DNA from: DAOTUL01 sp034437435 | GTDB lineage: Bacteria; Chloroflexota; Anaerolineae; Aggregatilineales; Phototrophicaceae | Direction of reading: 5' to 3' | Assembly: GCA_964417785.1 (NCBI GenBank) | Contig: CAYQJO010000217.1 | Location: 1 to 7,267, forward strand | DNA length: 7,267 nt | In this document: positions 1-6,483 of the stretch, piece by piece | Position numbering within the stretch: position 1 is the first letter of the stretch | Layout of the letters: each line of letters begins with the position of its first letter | Translations under genes and position numbers: made by a program | The notes under the pieces: model-generated | What the model was told of the DNA's origin: nothing | Seen by the model: only the letters and a program-made list of their open reading frames with translations | Databases searched by the model: none

Positions 1-1849
1 CCGAATCCTCGCACACCGGCACCTCGCGCACCAGCACATTCTCAAAGCCGCCCTCGGCCAACACCGCATAAAGACCATAACGAATGGTCTCCACCGCTGG
101 TGGATAATCCATAACATAAACGTCGCGTACCCGTTCGCCCGCCAGCCATGTTGTCAGCGGACGCCAGCCATACACCGGCGCGAACTGGTCGCCCTGCGCC
201 ACGACCACGCCATCGGCGTCCAGCGCATGGACGAAGACGCTCAGGTCACGCTCTGGTATCTCATCCGTCTGCCACACCACATCCAGAATCAGCCGGTCCG
301 GTTCGCATGTCAGGTTCTCCACCGCAACTGTGATTCCTGGCGGTGCCGATTCAGCGATGTCGGGTTCGGTGGCAATCTCCACCAGGAAGGGCGCAACGGC
401 TCGCAGATACACCGGCCTGCCCAATCGATCCGTCCACCAGGCGACCGTTTCACGGTAGAAGGTGTATTCCGGCGTCACCAGCGGCGGATCGAGCGCGGTG
501 AAATCGGCGTTGTGGCCCACCAGTCGAATGTCTTGCAGGCGGGGATCACGGTCAATATCACGGGCGAAGCCGACGGCGAAATGGCGCGGCCCCCAGCCGA
601 TCATCAGTGTTGCGCCGTTGGGTGTGACGGAAGCCTGTTCGATGATCTCCAACCCGGTAGGGTCATGGGTGAGATCGTGGATAAACGGGCGGTTCTGCTG
701 GTAGAGAAAAATACCCAGCACGAATGGGGCCAAAAAGACAATGGCCGCTGCGGCTGTGCGTAGGGACGCCATTCTTGGCGTCCGAGGTGGAAGAACCCGA
801 TTCGTCAAAAACACCCACCCGAACGCCAGACTCAACGTGACCGGCAAAATCAACGCCGAGAGGACATCGCCGTAAAATGCCACATGGAAGCCATAGGCGA
901 CCCCACCGAGCAGCAGCAGGGTGATGGCTGGACGGCATGTGTCGCGATCCGCCACACCGGCGACGAGTCCGAGCAGGCCAGCGATGATACCGGGTGCGGT
1001 CAGGTCACGGATCAAAACCGTGTTGACCCTATTAAAGTTCTCCCACAGGTCATCGCGCAAACCGATGAAACGTGAGGCTTCCCGTCCCGTGAACTGGTCC
1101 CACAGGCCCTGGAGGGTGCCGGTCTCGCCGTAAATCCAGGCGGCGTCGGTCTGGGCGCGGAGATAGGGATAGGCGTATTGCAAGAATCCGAGCAGACCCA
1201 ACAGCACACTGATCGCCAGGATACGCGGTAGATGGCGGCGATCAGCGGTCATCTGCGGCCAGACGGCGTAGAGCAGCGCCGGAATCGCCATCGCAATCGC
1301 CCGGTGATGGGCCACACCGATCCCGCCAAGTAAGGCCAACCAGTAAATGCGACCGGGTATTGGATCGCGCCACAGTGCCAGCAGCAGCAGTGCCAGCAGA
1401 ATCACCAGACCGAAGCTGTAAATCTCGGCGATGACGTTATGAATCCAGATGGTGCGCGTGAGGCCGAAGACGACCGCCAGCGCCAGCGATGACCAGAAGC
1501 AGCCGGTGAGATGATGAGCCAGGGCAAACAACAAAGCCAGGGCGATCCCACCCCACAACAGCGAGACCAGCGCCGGGGCCACCACCGCTTCAACACCTAC
1601 CGCCCGCATCAGCGTTGTCAACACGTTGCCGCTCATCACGTAGAGTGGGTAATTGGTGGCGTGGAGCGTCCCCCAGTTGTTGAGGACGATCTGGGTTTCG
1701 CCCACGTCGATCATGTAGTAATGGTCGGCACCGTTGGGGATGGTTTGCAGGGTCGGCAAGTAGACCGCCAGCAGCAGACCAACGGCGGCGACCAACCCCA
1801 GGATGCGGCGTATTTTACTCATGCCGCGTAGGATACCGCGCTTATCCAT
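1..1849 (-). CDS. DUF2723-like multi-pass membrane glycosyltransferase, 3' end missing
   Basis: Reading leftward from the ATG at 1849-1847 gives 616 uninterrupted codons before the frame leaves the window, so the C-terminus is missing. The protein begins with a short basic stretch and a membrane segment (about residues 16-34), followed by a loop with an acidic D-x-G-E motif (D48, E51) and LHATNYPLY (62-70). An AEIYSF motif (141-146) lies between further hydrophobic helices, and many helices continue to about residue 380. This matches DUF2723, a GT-C fold family thought to transfer sugars from lipid-linked donors outside the membrane; D48 is the likely catalytic acid. The region after about 385 is soluble and contains LSVFVHALDADG near 536 and GWRPLTTW further on, a beta-sandwich style tail I associate with Chloroflexota membrane glycosyltransferases. 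An internal ATG at codon 10 is possible but lacks a better ribosome site. It is divergent from the peroxiredoxin gene. Substrate is unknown. Confidence 0.85.
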   Translation of the reverse strand, partial: MDKRGILRGMSKIRRILGLVAAVGLLLAVYLPTLQTIPNGADHYYMIDVGETQIVLNNWGTLHATNYPLYVMSGNVLTTLMRAVGVEAVVAPALVSLLWGGIALALLFALAHHLTGCFWSSLALAVVFGLTRTIWIHNVIAEIYSFGLVILLALLLLALWRDPIPGRIYWLALLGGIGVAHHRAIAMAIPALLYAVWPQMTADRRHLPRILAISVLLGLLGFLQYAYPYLRAQTDAAWIYGETGTLQGLWDQFTGREASRFIGLRDDLWENFNRVNTVLIRDLTAPGIIAGLLGLVAGVADRDTCRPAITLLLLGGVAYGFHVAFYGDVLSALILPVTLSLAFGWVFLTNRVLPPRTPRMASLRTAAAAIVFLAPFVLGIFLYQQNRPFIHDLTHDPTGLEIIEQASVTPNGATLMIGWGPRHFAVGFARDIDRDPRLQDIRLVGHNADFTALDPPLVTPEYTFYRETVAWWTDRLGRPVYLRAVAPFLVEIATEPDIAESAPPGITVAVENLTCEPDRLILDVVWQTDEIPERDLSVFVHALDADGVVVAQGDQFAPVYGWRPLTTWLAGERVRDVYVMDYPPAVETIRYGLYAVLAEGGFENVLVREVPVCEDS

Positions 1850-1908
1850 CACTCACAAGACATGCCTATACTTTTCGCGGCATATAATCAATGAAAGGAG
1901 AAAACACG
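1850..1908. promoter_or_regulatory. Divergent promoter region between glycosyltransferase and peroxiredoxin genes
   Basis: This short spacer must hold the promoters of both divergent genes. On the plus strand a perfect TATAAT lies at 1883-1888, with no convincing -35 box at the usual spacing. Transcription would begin near 1895, only about 14 nt before the peroxiredoxin ATG at 1909. On the minus strand, TTGATT and TATAGG are separated by 15 bp, which is weak. ATGCC (1862-1866) and GGCAT (1879-1883) form a 5-bp inverted repeat ending at the plus-strand -10, a possible operator by position only. Confidence 0.5.
1894..1900 (+). promoter_or_regulatory. Ribosome binding site AAAGGAG deciding the peroxiredoxin start
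   Basis: AAAGGAG lies 8 nt before the ATG at 1909. A second in-frame ATG at 1891 has this site inside its own coding sequence and lies upstream of the transcript start predicted from TATAAT, so 1909 is preferred. Confidence 0.8.
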
Positions 1909-2364
1909 ATGCCGAAAGCGGGTGAACAGGCCCCTGATTTTGAACTGCCGAATCAAGATGGTGTGATGGTCAAGTTGAGTGATTTTCGGGGCAAGAAGGT
2001 GGTTTTATTCGCCTTTCCCAAAGCCGATACACCCGGCTGCACGATACAGGCGTGCGGCTTCCGCGATGAGTTTCCACAGGTCGAGACCGCCAACGCGGTT
2101 GTATTGGGAATCAGCGCGGATACGCCTGAAGACCTGAAGAAGTGGCAGGAAAAGGAAAATTTGCCCTACGATTTGCTCTCCGACACAGAAAACGTCGTGC
2201 TGGACTCGTGGGGTATCTGGGGTGAGAAGTCCATGTTTGGCAAAAAGTATATGGGTGTAACCCGTTCCCATTGGGTTATCGGCGAGGACGGCACTGTCAT
2301 TGATGAGCAGATCAAAATCAGCCCGAAGGACAGCGTGGAGAAAGCCATCAAGGCGCTAGGGTAG
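1909..2364 (+). CDS. bcp: BCP/PrxQ-type thiol peroxiredoxin
   Basis: A 151-residue protein of the AhpC/TSA thioredoxin-fold superfamily, BCP/PrxQ class, at about the family's usual length. These cytoplasmic enzymes reduce hydrogen peroxide and organic hydroperoxides with electrons from thioredoxin. The N-terminal GEQAPDFELPNQDG is typical. The active site reads TPGCTIQACGFRD: Cys44 is the peroxidatic cysteine, Thr41 and Pro42 precede it, and Cys49, five residues on, is the likely resolving cysteine, as in E. coli BCP. Arg119 in GVTRSHWV is the conserved active-site arginine. All key residues are present, so it should be active. The 1909 start is supported by AAAGGAG. It appears to be a single-gene unit: the upstream neighbour is divergent and the downstream gene convergent, overlapping its last 9 bp. 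The other possible start at 1891 would add six residues (MKGENT). Confidence 0.95.
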   Translation: MPKAGEQAPDFELPNQDGVMVKLSDFRGKKVVLFAFPKADTPGCTIQACGFRDEFPQVETANAVVLGISADTPEDLKKWQEKENLPYDLLSDTENVVLDSWGIWGEKSMFGKKYMGVTRSHWVIGEDGTVIDEQIKISPKDSVEKAIKALG

Positions 2365-3819
2365 TGGTCCGCCCTGCGCGGTTGCTGGCAGCAGATAAGT
2401 GATGGTATCGGGGACTGGCGTGAGCAGGTAGACATCCACCCAGCTTGACCAACTTCGCCAGTCCGAGTCACTGTATCCCAGGTCGATCCAGTAGGGGTTG
2501 GAGCGCGGCCCACCCGTATCAGCGGATACACCAACGCCATAGCCGCGCACATACAACGGCGTGCGGTAGGGGATAATATCGGGGTTGATACCGATGACAC
2601 CTTTTTCCAATGTGTAACCGATGGATGTGGTGGTACTGCCGCCGACCGACTCCGGCTTGTAGCTGGTGGCGTAAACCCGCAGCTTACGCCAGTATTCGCG
2701 GGGGCCTTCCGGTGTATCGACCGTGCGCAGAACCACCCGCGTACCGTAGGCGACAATCCGGTTACGCACCTCGCTGATCTGGTTTTCCGATTCCACCTCG
2801 CGGTTGATCTCGATACCGTTCTCAAATCGTACTCGAATGGATCGCTCAACAACGCCTTGCTGGCCGGCCTGGATCACGCGCCGCTCATCCAGCGGCAGTT
2901 CGGCATCCGCCTGATAGACCGTCTCGAAGTCGGTGACGTTTTGCTCGGTCTCGAACTGCTCAGTTACCCGGATGACGCGCACCGACATTCCCGGTAAGAT
3001 GTCTGTCTCTTCAGCCGGGATGGTGTAATCGAGGCCGCTCAAGGTTACACCCATCTCGACCAGCGCATCTGCGACAATTCCGGCATTGACCCGCGCTTCC
3101 AGGCGTGACCCATCGACAATGACGGTCAGGGGGTGCGAGCGGTCGATAGTGATCGTCATCCCGTCGCTGAGTGGAGCGCTCAGGTCAGGGGTGACGGTAT
3201 CGGCCAGAAAGAGTGTGATCCCGGCTTCATAAAACAGGTCCCCGACGGTATCAGCAGTGGTGTTGATCTGGCGGGTATCGCCGCCATCTTGCACCGTCAC
3301 GGATGCCGTCCGTTCAATTACGATATTGCTCACGGGTACCGGCCACACGATCAAACGCGAGATGTCAGTCTCGGTCCCATCGATCAGAATGCGGTCGCTG
3401 CTGCGGACTTCCTGCTGTGCCAGCCGCAGAATGTCCAGCGGATTCTCGCGGGTGGTGCGCAGAATATTGGTCTGACCATCAACGGTGAGCCAGACCGTCC
3501 GTGCCCGTTTGACCTCAATCATCATGCCGTCTACCAGTAGGGTATCTGCCACCGGGTTGAGCCGGTCGTCTGTTTCCAGAACGATGTTCTGCTCTGCCAG
3601 TAGGTCGGCGACGGTTTCAGCATGGGTGGTCAGTCGGGTTTCTTCGCCGTCAATAAGAATCTGGACAGCCAGGGTGGTTTCCGGCACATCCAGCAGCAGC
3701 AGCCCCACACTCAATAGCAAACCGCCCAGAGCGACAAACAACACAATTAACCAGCGCCAGTTGGTTTGTATCAATGCGGGTTGGTAGGTGGGTTGGGTAT
3801 CGGCGTCGAGGGGGTCCAT
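2356..3819 (-). CDS. YabE-like secreted or membrane-anchored wall protein: DUF348-like repeats, G5, 3D domain
   Basis: A 487-residue protein with one N-terminal membrane segment (about 23-43) after a short cytoplasmic start, so the rest is probably outside the cell. Ubiquitin-like DUF348-type repeats follow, clearest at about 51-104, 172-226 and 231-285, with a more diverged copy near 108-165. A G5 domain spans about 286-364 (VIQAGQQGVVERSIRV is characteristic), then a C-terminal 3D domain at about 375-468 with SADTGG (D434) and WIDLGY (D446). This order matches B. subtilis YabE and some resuscitation-promoting-factor-like proteins; the 3D domain is related to lytic transglycosylases that cut peptidoglycan. 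Where many 3D domains read VDP, this one has INP (Asn412). The ATG at 3819 is chosen because AAGGTGAT precedes it and the membrane helix then starts properly; the frame's extension to 4035 crosses the SRP RNA. Likely co-transcribed with that RNA. Enzymatic activity is inferred. Confidence 0.88.
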   Translation of the reverse strand: MDPLDADTQPTYQPALIQTNWRWLIVLFVALGGLLLSVGLLLLDVPETTLAVQILIDGEETRLTTHAETVADLLAEQNIVLETDDRLNPVADTLLVDGMMIEVKRARTVWLTVDGQTNILRTTRENPLDILRLAQQEVRSSDRILIDGTETDISRLIVWPVPVSNIVIERTASVTVQDGGDTRQINTTADTVGDLFYEAGITLFLADTVTPDLSAPLSDGMTITIDRSHPLTVIVDGSRLEARVNAGIVADALVEMGVTLSGLDYTIPAEETDILPGMSVRVIRVTEQFETEQNVTDFETVYQADAELPLDERRVIQAGQQGVVERSIRVRFENGIEINREVESENQISEVRNRIVAYGTRVVLRTVDTPEGPREYWRKLRVYATSYKPESVGGSTTTSIGYTLEKGVIGINPDIIPYRTPLYVRGYGVGVSADTGGPRSNPYWIDLGYSDSDWRSWSSWVDVYLLTPVPDTITYLLPATAQGGPLP

Positions 3820-3822
3820 CAG

Positions 3823-3830
3823 ATCACCTT
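3823..3830 (-). promoter_or_regulatory. Ribosome binding site AAGGTGAT for the 3D-domain gene
   Basis: On the minus strand AAGGTGAT ends 3 nt before the ATG at 3819 and is complementary to the 3' end of bacterial 16S rRNA. It supports 3819 over the TTG at 4035, which coincides with the -35 box of the SRP RNA promoter. Confidence 0.7.
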
Positions 3831-3845
3831 GCCCGGAAATAGAAA

Positions 3846-3980
3846 GGTTGTTGGCAGTGCGCTCCGGCCAGGAACCCCTGCGGCACCCAGGGTGGCTCCT
3901 TAGTGCTGCTACCTTCCGGTCCTGACACGGTTCGGAGGTCCTGCCGCGCAGGACCCAGCTAGAGCGAACTGACAACAACC
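3846..3980 (-). ncRNA. ffs: Signal recognition particle RNA (bacterial small type, 4.5S-like)
   Basis: The minus strand carries the near-invariant domain IV of SRP RNA: GTCAGGACCGGAAGG followed by TAGCAGCAC (3926-3903), with the GGAA tetraloop at 3917-3914. This part binds the M domain of Ffh, and the RNA with FtsY directs membrane proteins to the translocon. The rest folds as a long rod: 3934-3937 pairs with 3896-3899, and 3942-3947 with 3880-3885. Weaker pairing continues to a perfect 5-bp stem (3962-3966 with 3860-3864), then 4 bp (3968-3971 with 3855-3858) and 8 bp (3973-3980 with 3846-3853), separated by single mismatches. The usual 100-115 nt product probably corresponds to about 3860-3966; the outer stems may be a processing stem or part of the mature RNA. 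Exact ends are not determined. It starts 160 bp from a divergent receiver-CpaE gene and ends 26 nt before the 3D-domain gene. Confidence 0.95.
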
Positions 3981-4006
3981 GATAATTACTCGATCTGTTG
4001 CTGCTG

Positions 4007-4035
4007 AGTATACCGGTGGCCCAACGCTTTGTCAA
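4007..4035 (-). promoter_or_regulatory. Sigma-70 promoter of the SRP RNA
   Basis: On the minus strand, TTGACA (4035-4030) is separated by exactly 17 bp from TATACT (4012-4007), nearly the ideal vegetative promoter. Transcription should start near 4000, about 20 nt before the outer stem of the SRP RNA, which fits a precursor with a trimmed 5' leader. No intrinsic terminator with a strong U-run is visible before the 3D-domain gene, so it probably serves that gene too. Confidence 0.85.
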
Positions 4036-4160
4036 CAGGTAGTCACCCGAAACTTAAGGTTCCGTAAGGGATTATGCTACAGGGCAAGATTCGACTTGCG
4101 AACCCGGTCCGATTCAGGTAAATGATAGGGTATGCCAAAAGTGAAAAAGGTAAAGTCGCG
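4036..4160. other. Spacer upstream of the receiver-CpaE gene, with a small hairpin
   Basis: This spacer separates the SRP RNA promoter from the divergent receiver-CpaE gene and should hold the latter's promoter, but I find no convincing -35/-10 pair; TATGCT at 4073-4078 is the best -10-like match. A perfect inverted repeat, GCAAG (4084-4088) and CTTGC (4095-4099) with a 6-nt loop, could be a leader hairpin or an operator. It has no U-run, so it is not an intrinsic terminator. Confidence 0.35.
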
Positions 4161-5384
4161 ATGGATCATCCCAACGAGAGGATCACGGTTCTGCTGGTAG
4201 ACGACGACGCAGAACACAACGACAACATGCAGAAGCTTCTGAGCTTTGAAGCCGAGTTCCAATGGGTCGGTTCAGCGACCTCCGGCGAACACGCCATCCG
4301 CCTCGCCAGCGAGTTAGAACCAGACATTATCTTAATGGACATCAATATGCCGGGTATGGATGGATTCGAGACGACGCGCTCGATCCTGGAAATGCTGCCG
4401 TCCGCCTCAATTATCATGATGTCTGTGCAGCAGGAGGTGAGCTACCTGCGCGAAGCCATGAGCGTTGGGGTTCGCGAGTATCTGGCAAAGCCTGTCCTCC
4501 CTGAAACACTCTATGAGACGATCCGCAAGGTCCATGCCAACAAGCTGCCCATCACGGCTCCACTACGCCCGCTCCCACCGGACGAAGTGCTGGAGAAACG
4601 GCGACAGGCTGAGACGATTGTTGTCTACAGTCCGTCGGGGGGTACCGGTACAACCACGCTGGCGATCAATCTTGCCAGTGGATTGATGCGGGAAGATGTG
4701 AAAGTGCTGCTGGTGGACGCCGATATGCAATTTGGCGACATTCGTGTGGTGCTGAATCTGCCGCCAGAGCCAACGGTAATGGACCTGCTGGCATCCCCTT
4801 ATGATCTGGACCCGGAGTTCTTTGAGAATATCACGGTGACGCACCCAAGCGGTCTCAAAGTGTTGACCTCGCCACGCAACATCGAAAATACCATTACACT
4901 TCATGAAGACCATGTGCTGCTCGTGAATATCCTGGAGTCAGTCCAGAAGCTGTACGATTACATCGTGATCGACACCGGCTCTTTCCTGACTGATCTGAAT
5001 CTCGATCTGTTCAGCATGGCGTCGCGGGTTGTCCTGGTGGCAACGCCTGTGCTGGAAGTTATCAAGAATATCGGAACGACCATCCAGTTGATGGAAGATC
5101 GTGGCGTTGCCAGTGATCAGATGATGCTGGTGTTGAACCGTATTCCAATGGATCAGAAATTGCGGCGGCAGACGGTCATCCCGTCCAAACGCATCGAGAC
5201 CTATCTGCAACGGTCGGTTGATATGCATCTGCCGCTGGATGAGGTTTTCGTGCGGGCTTCGGTGAGCCGGGGCGTGCCGCTTCTGGCGTATGATCGCAAC
5301 CAACGTCAGCCGCTCACCCGGATGTTTGTCGATCTTGCAGACCGTGTACACGCCAAAAAAGCGGAGACAAACTCACTTTTCTAA
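4161..5384 (+). CDS. Response-regulator receiver domain fused to CpaE/TadZ-like MinD-family ATPase
   Basis: A 407-residue cytoplasmic protein. Residues about 8-125 are a receiver domain: acidic pocket D14-D16, phospho-acceptor D60 in LMDINMPGMDG, S88 in place of the switch Thr/Ser, and K110 in AKPV. All residues for phosphorylation are present. After a linker, residues about 151-400 form a MinD/ParA-type domain as in CpaE/TadZ, with VVYSPSGGTGTTTLAINLA (154-172), DADMQFGD (186-193) and YDYIVIDTGSF as Walker B. CpaE/TadZ proteins localise type IVc (Tad/Flp) pilus assembly. The deviant Walker A has Ser159 where the signature lysine would be and Thr164 for the P-loop lysine; the second change is common in CpaE/TadZ relatives and suggests weak or absent ATP hydrolysis. 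The ATG at 4161 places the receiver start correctly and has AAAAAGG 10 nt upstream; an in-frame ATG at 4122 would add 13 unlikely residues. No pilus genes are in view, so the pilus role is inferred. Confidence 0.9.
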   Translation: MDHPNERITVLLVDDDAEHNDNMQKLLSFEAEFQWVGSATSGEHAIRLASELEPDIILMDINMPGMDGFETTRSILEMLPSASIIMMSVQQEVSYLREAMSVGVREYLAKPVLPETLYETIRKVHANKLPITAPLRPLPPDEVLEKRRQAETIVVYSPSGGTGTTTLAINLASGLMREDVKVLLVDADMQFGDIRVVLNLPPEPTVMDLLASPYDLDPEFFENITVTHPSGLKVLTSPRNIENTITLHEDHVLLVNILESVQKLYDYIVIDTGSFLTDLNLDLFSMASRVVLVATPVLEVIKNIGTTIQLMEDRGVASDQMMLVLNRIPMDQKLRRQTVIPSKRIETYLQRSVDMHLPLDEVFVRASVSRGVPLLAYDRNQRQPLTRMFVDLADRVHAKKAETNSLF

Positions 5385-5439
5385 CTAAATATCAACATTG
5401 GATGCGCAACCATGAACGTGTCTGCGGGTTTTATAGAGT

Positions 5440-6045
5440 ATGAAGAACCTGATCAGACGTAAACAGCCGGACTACAAGTCGTTATCCGATAGTGAATTGG
5501 TTGAACTGGCAAAAACCGACCAGGACGCTTTCGGGGAGATTTATGAACGGTATGTCGGGAAAATTTACAATTACATCTTCTACCGCACCAGCAATCAACA
5601 TGATGCCGAGGATTTGACGGCACGGGTGTTTTTCCGAGCTATGTCGCATATCGAAGGTTATGTCGATAAAGGTGTGCCATTTCAGGCATGGTTGTACCGT
5701 ATCGCCCACAATCTGGTTGCCAACTGGCACCGGGATCGGGGCCGGCGCAAGATTATCCCGCTCGATGAATACGTTGCGTCTAATTTACGCTCCGAAGCAC
5801 CCGATCGCCATGCCGAAGATGCGGAAGAGCAAGAACAACTCCTGGCGGCCATCCGCCGCTTACCAGAGGAACGGCAGCAGCTCCTCGTACTCAAATTCGT
5901 GGATCGTCTATCAAACGCCGAGATCGGTACCATCATGGACCGCACCGAAGGGGCCGTCAAGTCGCTTTACCATCGTACCCTGCTGGCGTTGCGCGATGAT
6001 TTGAGTATGCAGCAGATGGGCCACAACCAGAAGAAGAAAGGCTAA
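5440..6045 (+). CDS. ECF-type (sigma-70 group 4) RNA polymerase sigma factor
   Basis: A 201-residue protein with only the two domains of ECF sigma factors. Region 2 spans about 17-100: DQDAFGEIYERYVGKIYNYI, then DAEDLTARVFFRA (55-67) for core RNA polymerase binding and YRIAHNLVANWHRDRGRR (86-103) for the -10 element. Region 4 spans about 133-188, with LPEERQQLLVLKFVDRLSNA leading into a helix-turn-helix (EIGTIMDRTEGAVKSLYHRT) that reads the -35 element. The linker (105-132) is acidic. It follows the receiver-CpaE gene after 55 nt and precedes a small membrane-protein gene by 3 nt, the classic sigma/anti-sigma arrangement. The ribosome site is weak (TATAGAG just before the ATG); ATG and GTG codons shortly upstream are out of frame. 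The regulon cannot be told from this window. The short charged tail (QKKKG) is not an extra sensory domain. Confidence 0.93.
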   Translation: MKNLIRRKQPDYKSLSDSELVELAKTDQDAFGEIYERYVGKIYNYIFYRTSNQHDAEDLTARVFFRAMSHIEGYVDKGVPFQAWLYRIAHNLVANWHRDRGRRKIIPLDEYVASNLRSEAPDRHAEDAEEQEQLLAAIRRLPEERQQLLVLKFVDRLSNAEIGTIMDRTEGAVKSLYHRTLLALRDDLSMQQMGHNQKKKG

Positions 6046-6048
6046 GTT

Positions 6049-6390
6049 ATGGATCAGATGACCTGGATTGACGAGATGACCGATGCGGTGCTGTACCAGG
6101 ATCGCAACCGGAGCAAATACTACGATGCCGACACGGAGCAGTTGATGCCGGTGGTACAGCGGCTCCACGATACTCTACAATGGCAGTCACCTTCAGATGA
6201 GTTTGTGTCCAGTGTCAAAAAGCAACTCCTGGACGAACCATCAGGAATGTTGGCACGGGTACGGGCGCTGCCGGGGCGGGTCCATATCGCTGCCGGGTTG
6301 GCTGTTGGAGCCGGGTTTGCTCTGTTGATCCGACGCCGGATTTGGGGGGGCGATATGGCCGGTGCTGATTTGCCGATTTTGCAGCAGTAA
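6049..6390 (+). CDS. Small single-pass membrane protein, candidate anti-sigma factor
   Basis: A 113-residue protein I cannot assign to a named family. Residues 1-77 are soluble and charged, with two probable helices (about 30-44 and 50-62); SPSDEFVSSVKKQLLDE resembles the F-x-x-x-(V/L)-x-x-x-LL pattern before the membrane helix in many sigma-linked proteins. One transmembrane helix (about 78-94, rich in Gly, Ala and Leu) is flanked by Arg70, Arg72 and Arg77 on one side and Arg95-Arg97 on the other, leaving a short tail of about 16 residues. It begins 3 bp after the sigma factor stop, with AAAGG 7 nt before the ATG, so the two are almost certainly co-translated. The context suggests an anti-sigma factor holding the sigma factor at the membrane, but there is no cysteine and no zinc-binding HxxxCxxC motif. 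Role is inferred from position only. A run of seven G at 6344-6350 falls near its end. Confidence 0.8.
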   Translation: MDQMTWIDEMTDAVLYQDRNRSKYYDADTEQLMPVVQRLHDTLQWQSPSDEFVSSVKKQLLDEPSGMLARVRALPGRVHIAAGLAVGAGFALLIRRRIWGGDMAGADLPILQQ

Positions 6391-6392
6391 AC

Positions 6393-6422
6393 TTGATTTT
6401 TGTCACGATTTTTCCTTATAAT
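6393..6422 (+). promoter_or_regulatory. Upstream sigma-70-like promoter of rpoB (P1)
   Basis: TTGATT (6393-6398) and a perfect TATAAT (6417-6422) are 18 bp apart in T-rich DNA right after the small membrane-protein gene. Transcription would start near 6429, giving a leader of about 158 nt. The -10 is ideal and the -35 matches four of six positions. Confidence 0.6.
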
Positions 6423-6453
6423 AAAATCGCAAACTGATCTCCCAAACATCTCC

Positions 6454-6483
6454 TTGACACGCCCCCCGTGTTTGGAGTATACT
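6454..6483 (+). promoter_or_regulatory. Proximal sigma-70 promoter of rpoB (P2)
   Basis: A perfect TTGACA (6454-6459) and TATACT (6478-6483) are 18 bp apart. Transcription would start near 6490, giving a leader of about 97 nt before the rpoB start. The hexamers are the same as those of the SRP RNA promoter, fitting two housekeeping genes with strong vegetative promoters. Confidence 0.8.

Noticed and set aside
227..763. Rightward 178-codon open frame
   Set aside because: It lies antisense to the continuous glycosyltransferase frame, resembles no family I know and has low-complexity, shadow-like composition. The same applies to the smaller rightward frame at 1511-1831.
2166..2852. Leftward 228-codon open frame across the peroxiredoxin/3D-domain junction
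   Set aside because: It overlaps two well-supported genes in another frame and its product shows no recognisable domain.
3820..4035. 72-residue N-terminal extension of the 3D-domain protein from a TTG at 4035
   Set aside because: The extension is a translation of the SRP RNA and its promoter; its TTG is the -35 box. The AAGGTGAT site and membrane helix point to 3819.
4081..4118. tRNA-like TTCGA hairpin (GCAAG-ATTCGA-CTTGC)
   Set aside because: The loop is 6 nt rather than 7, and there is no anticodon arm, D arm or acceptor stem around it.
5385..5439. Terminator or strong promoter between receiver-CpaE and sigma factor genes
   Set aside because: I found no hairpin with a U-run and no convincing -35/-10 pair; GCAACC at 5406-5411 is only loosely like an ECF -35 element. 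The genes may be co-transcribed.
5412..5462. 16-codon ATG frame overlapping the start of the sigma factor gene
   Set aside because: It could be a leader peptide, but it has only a weak ribosome site and no other support, so it is not listed as a gene.
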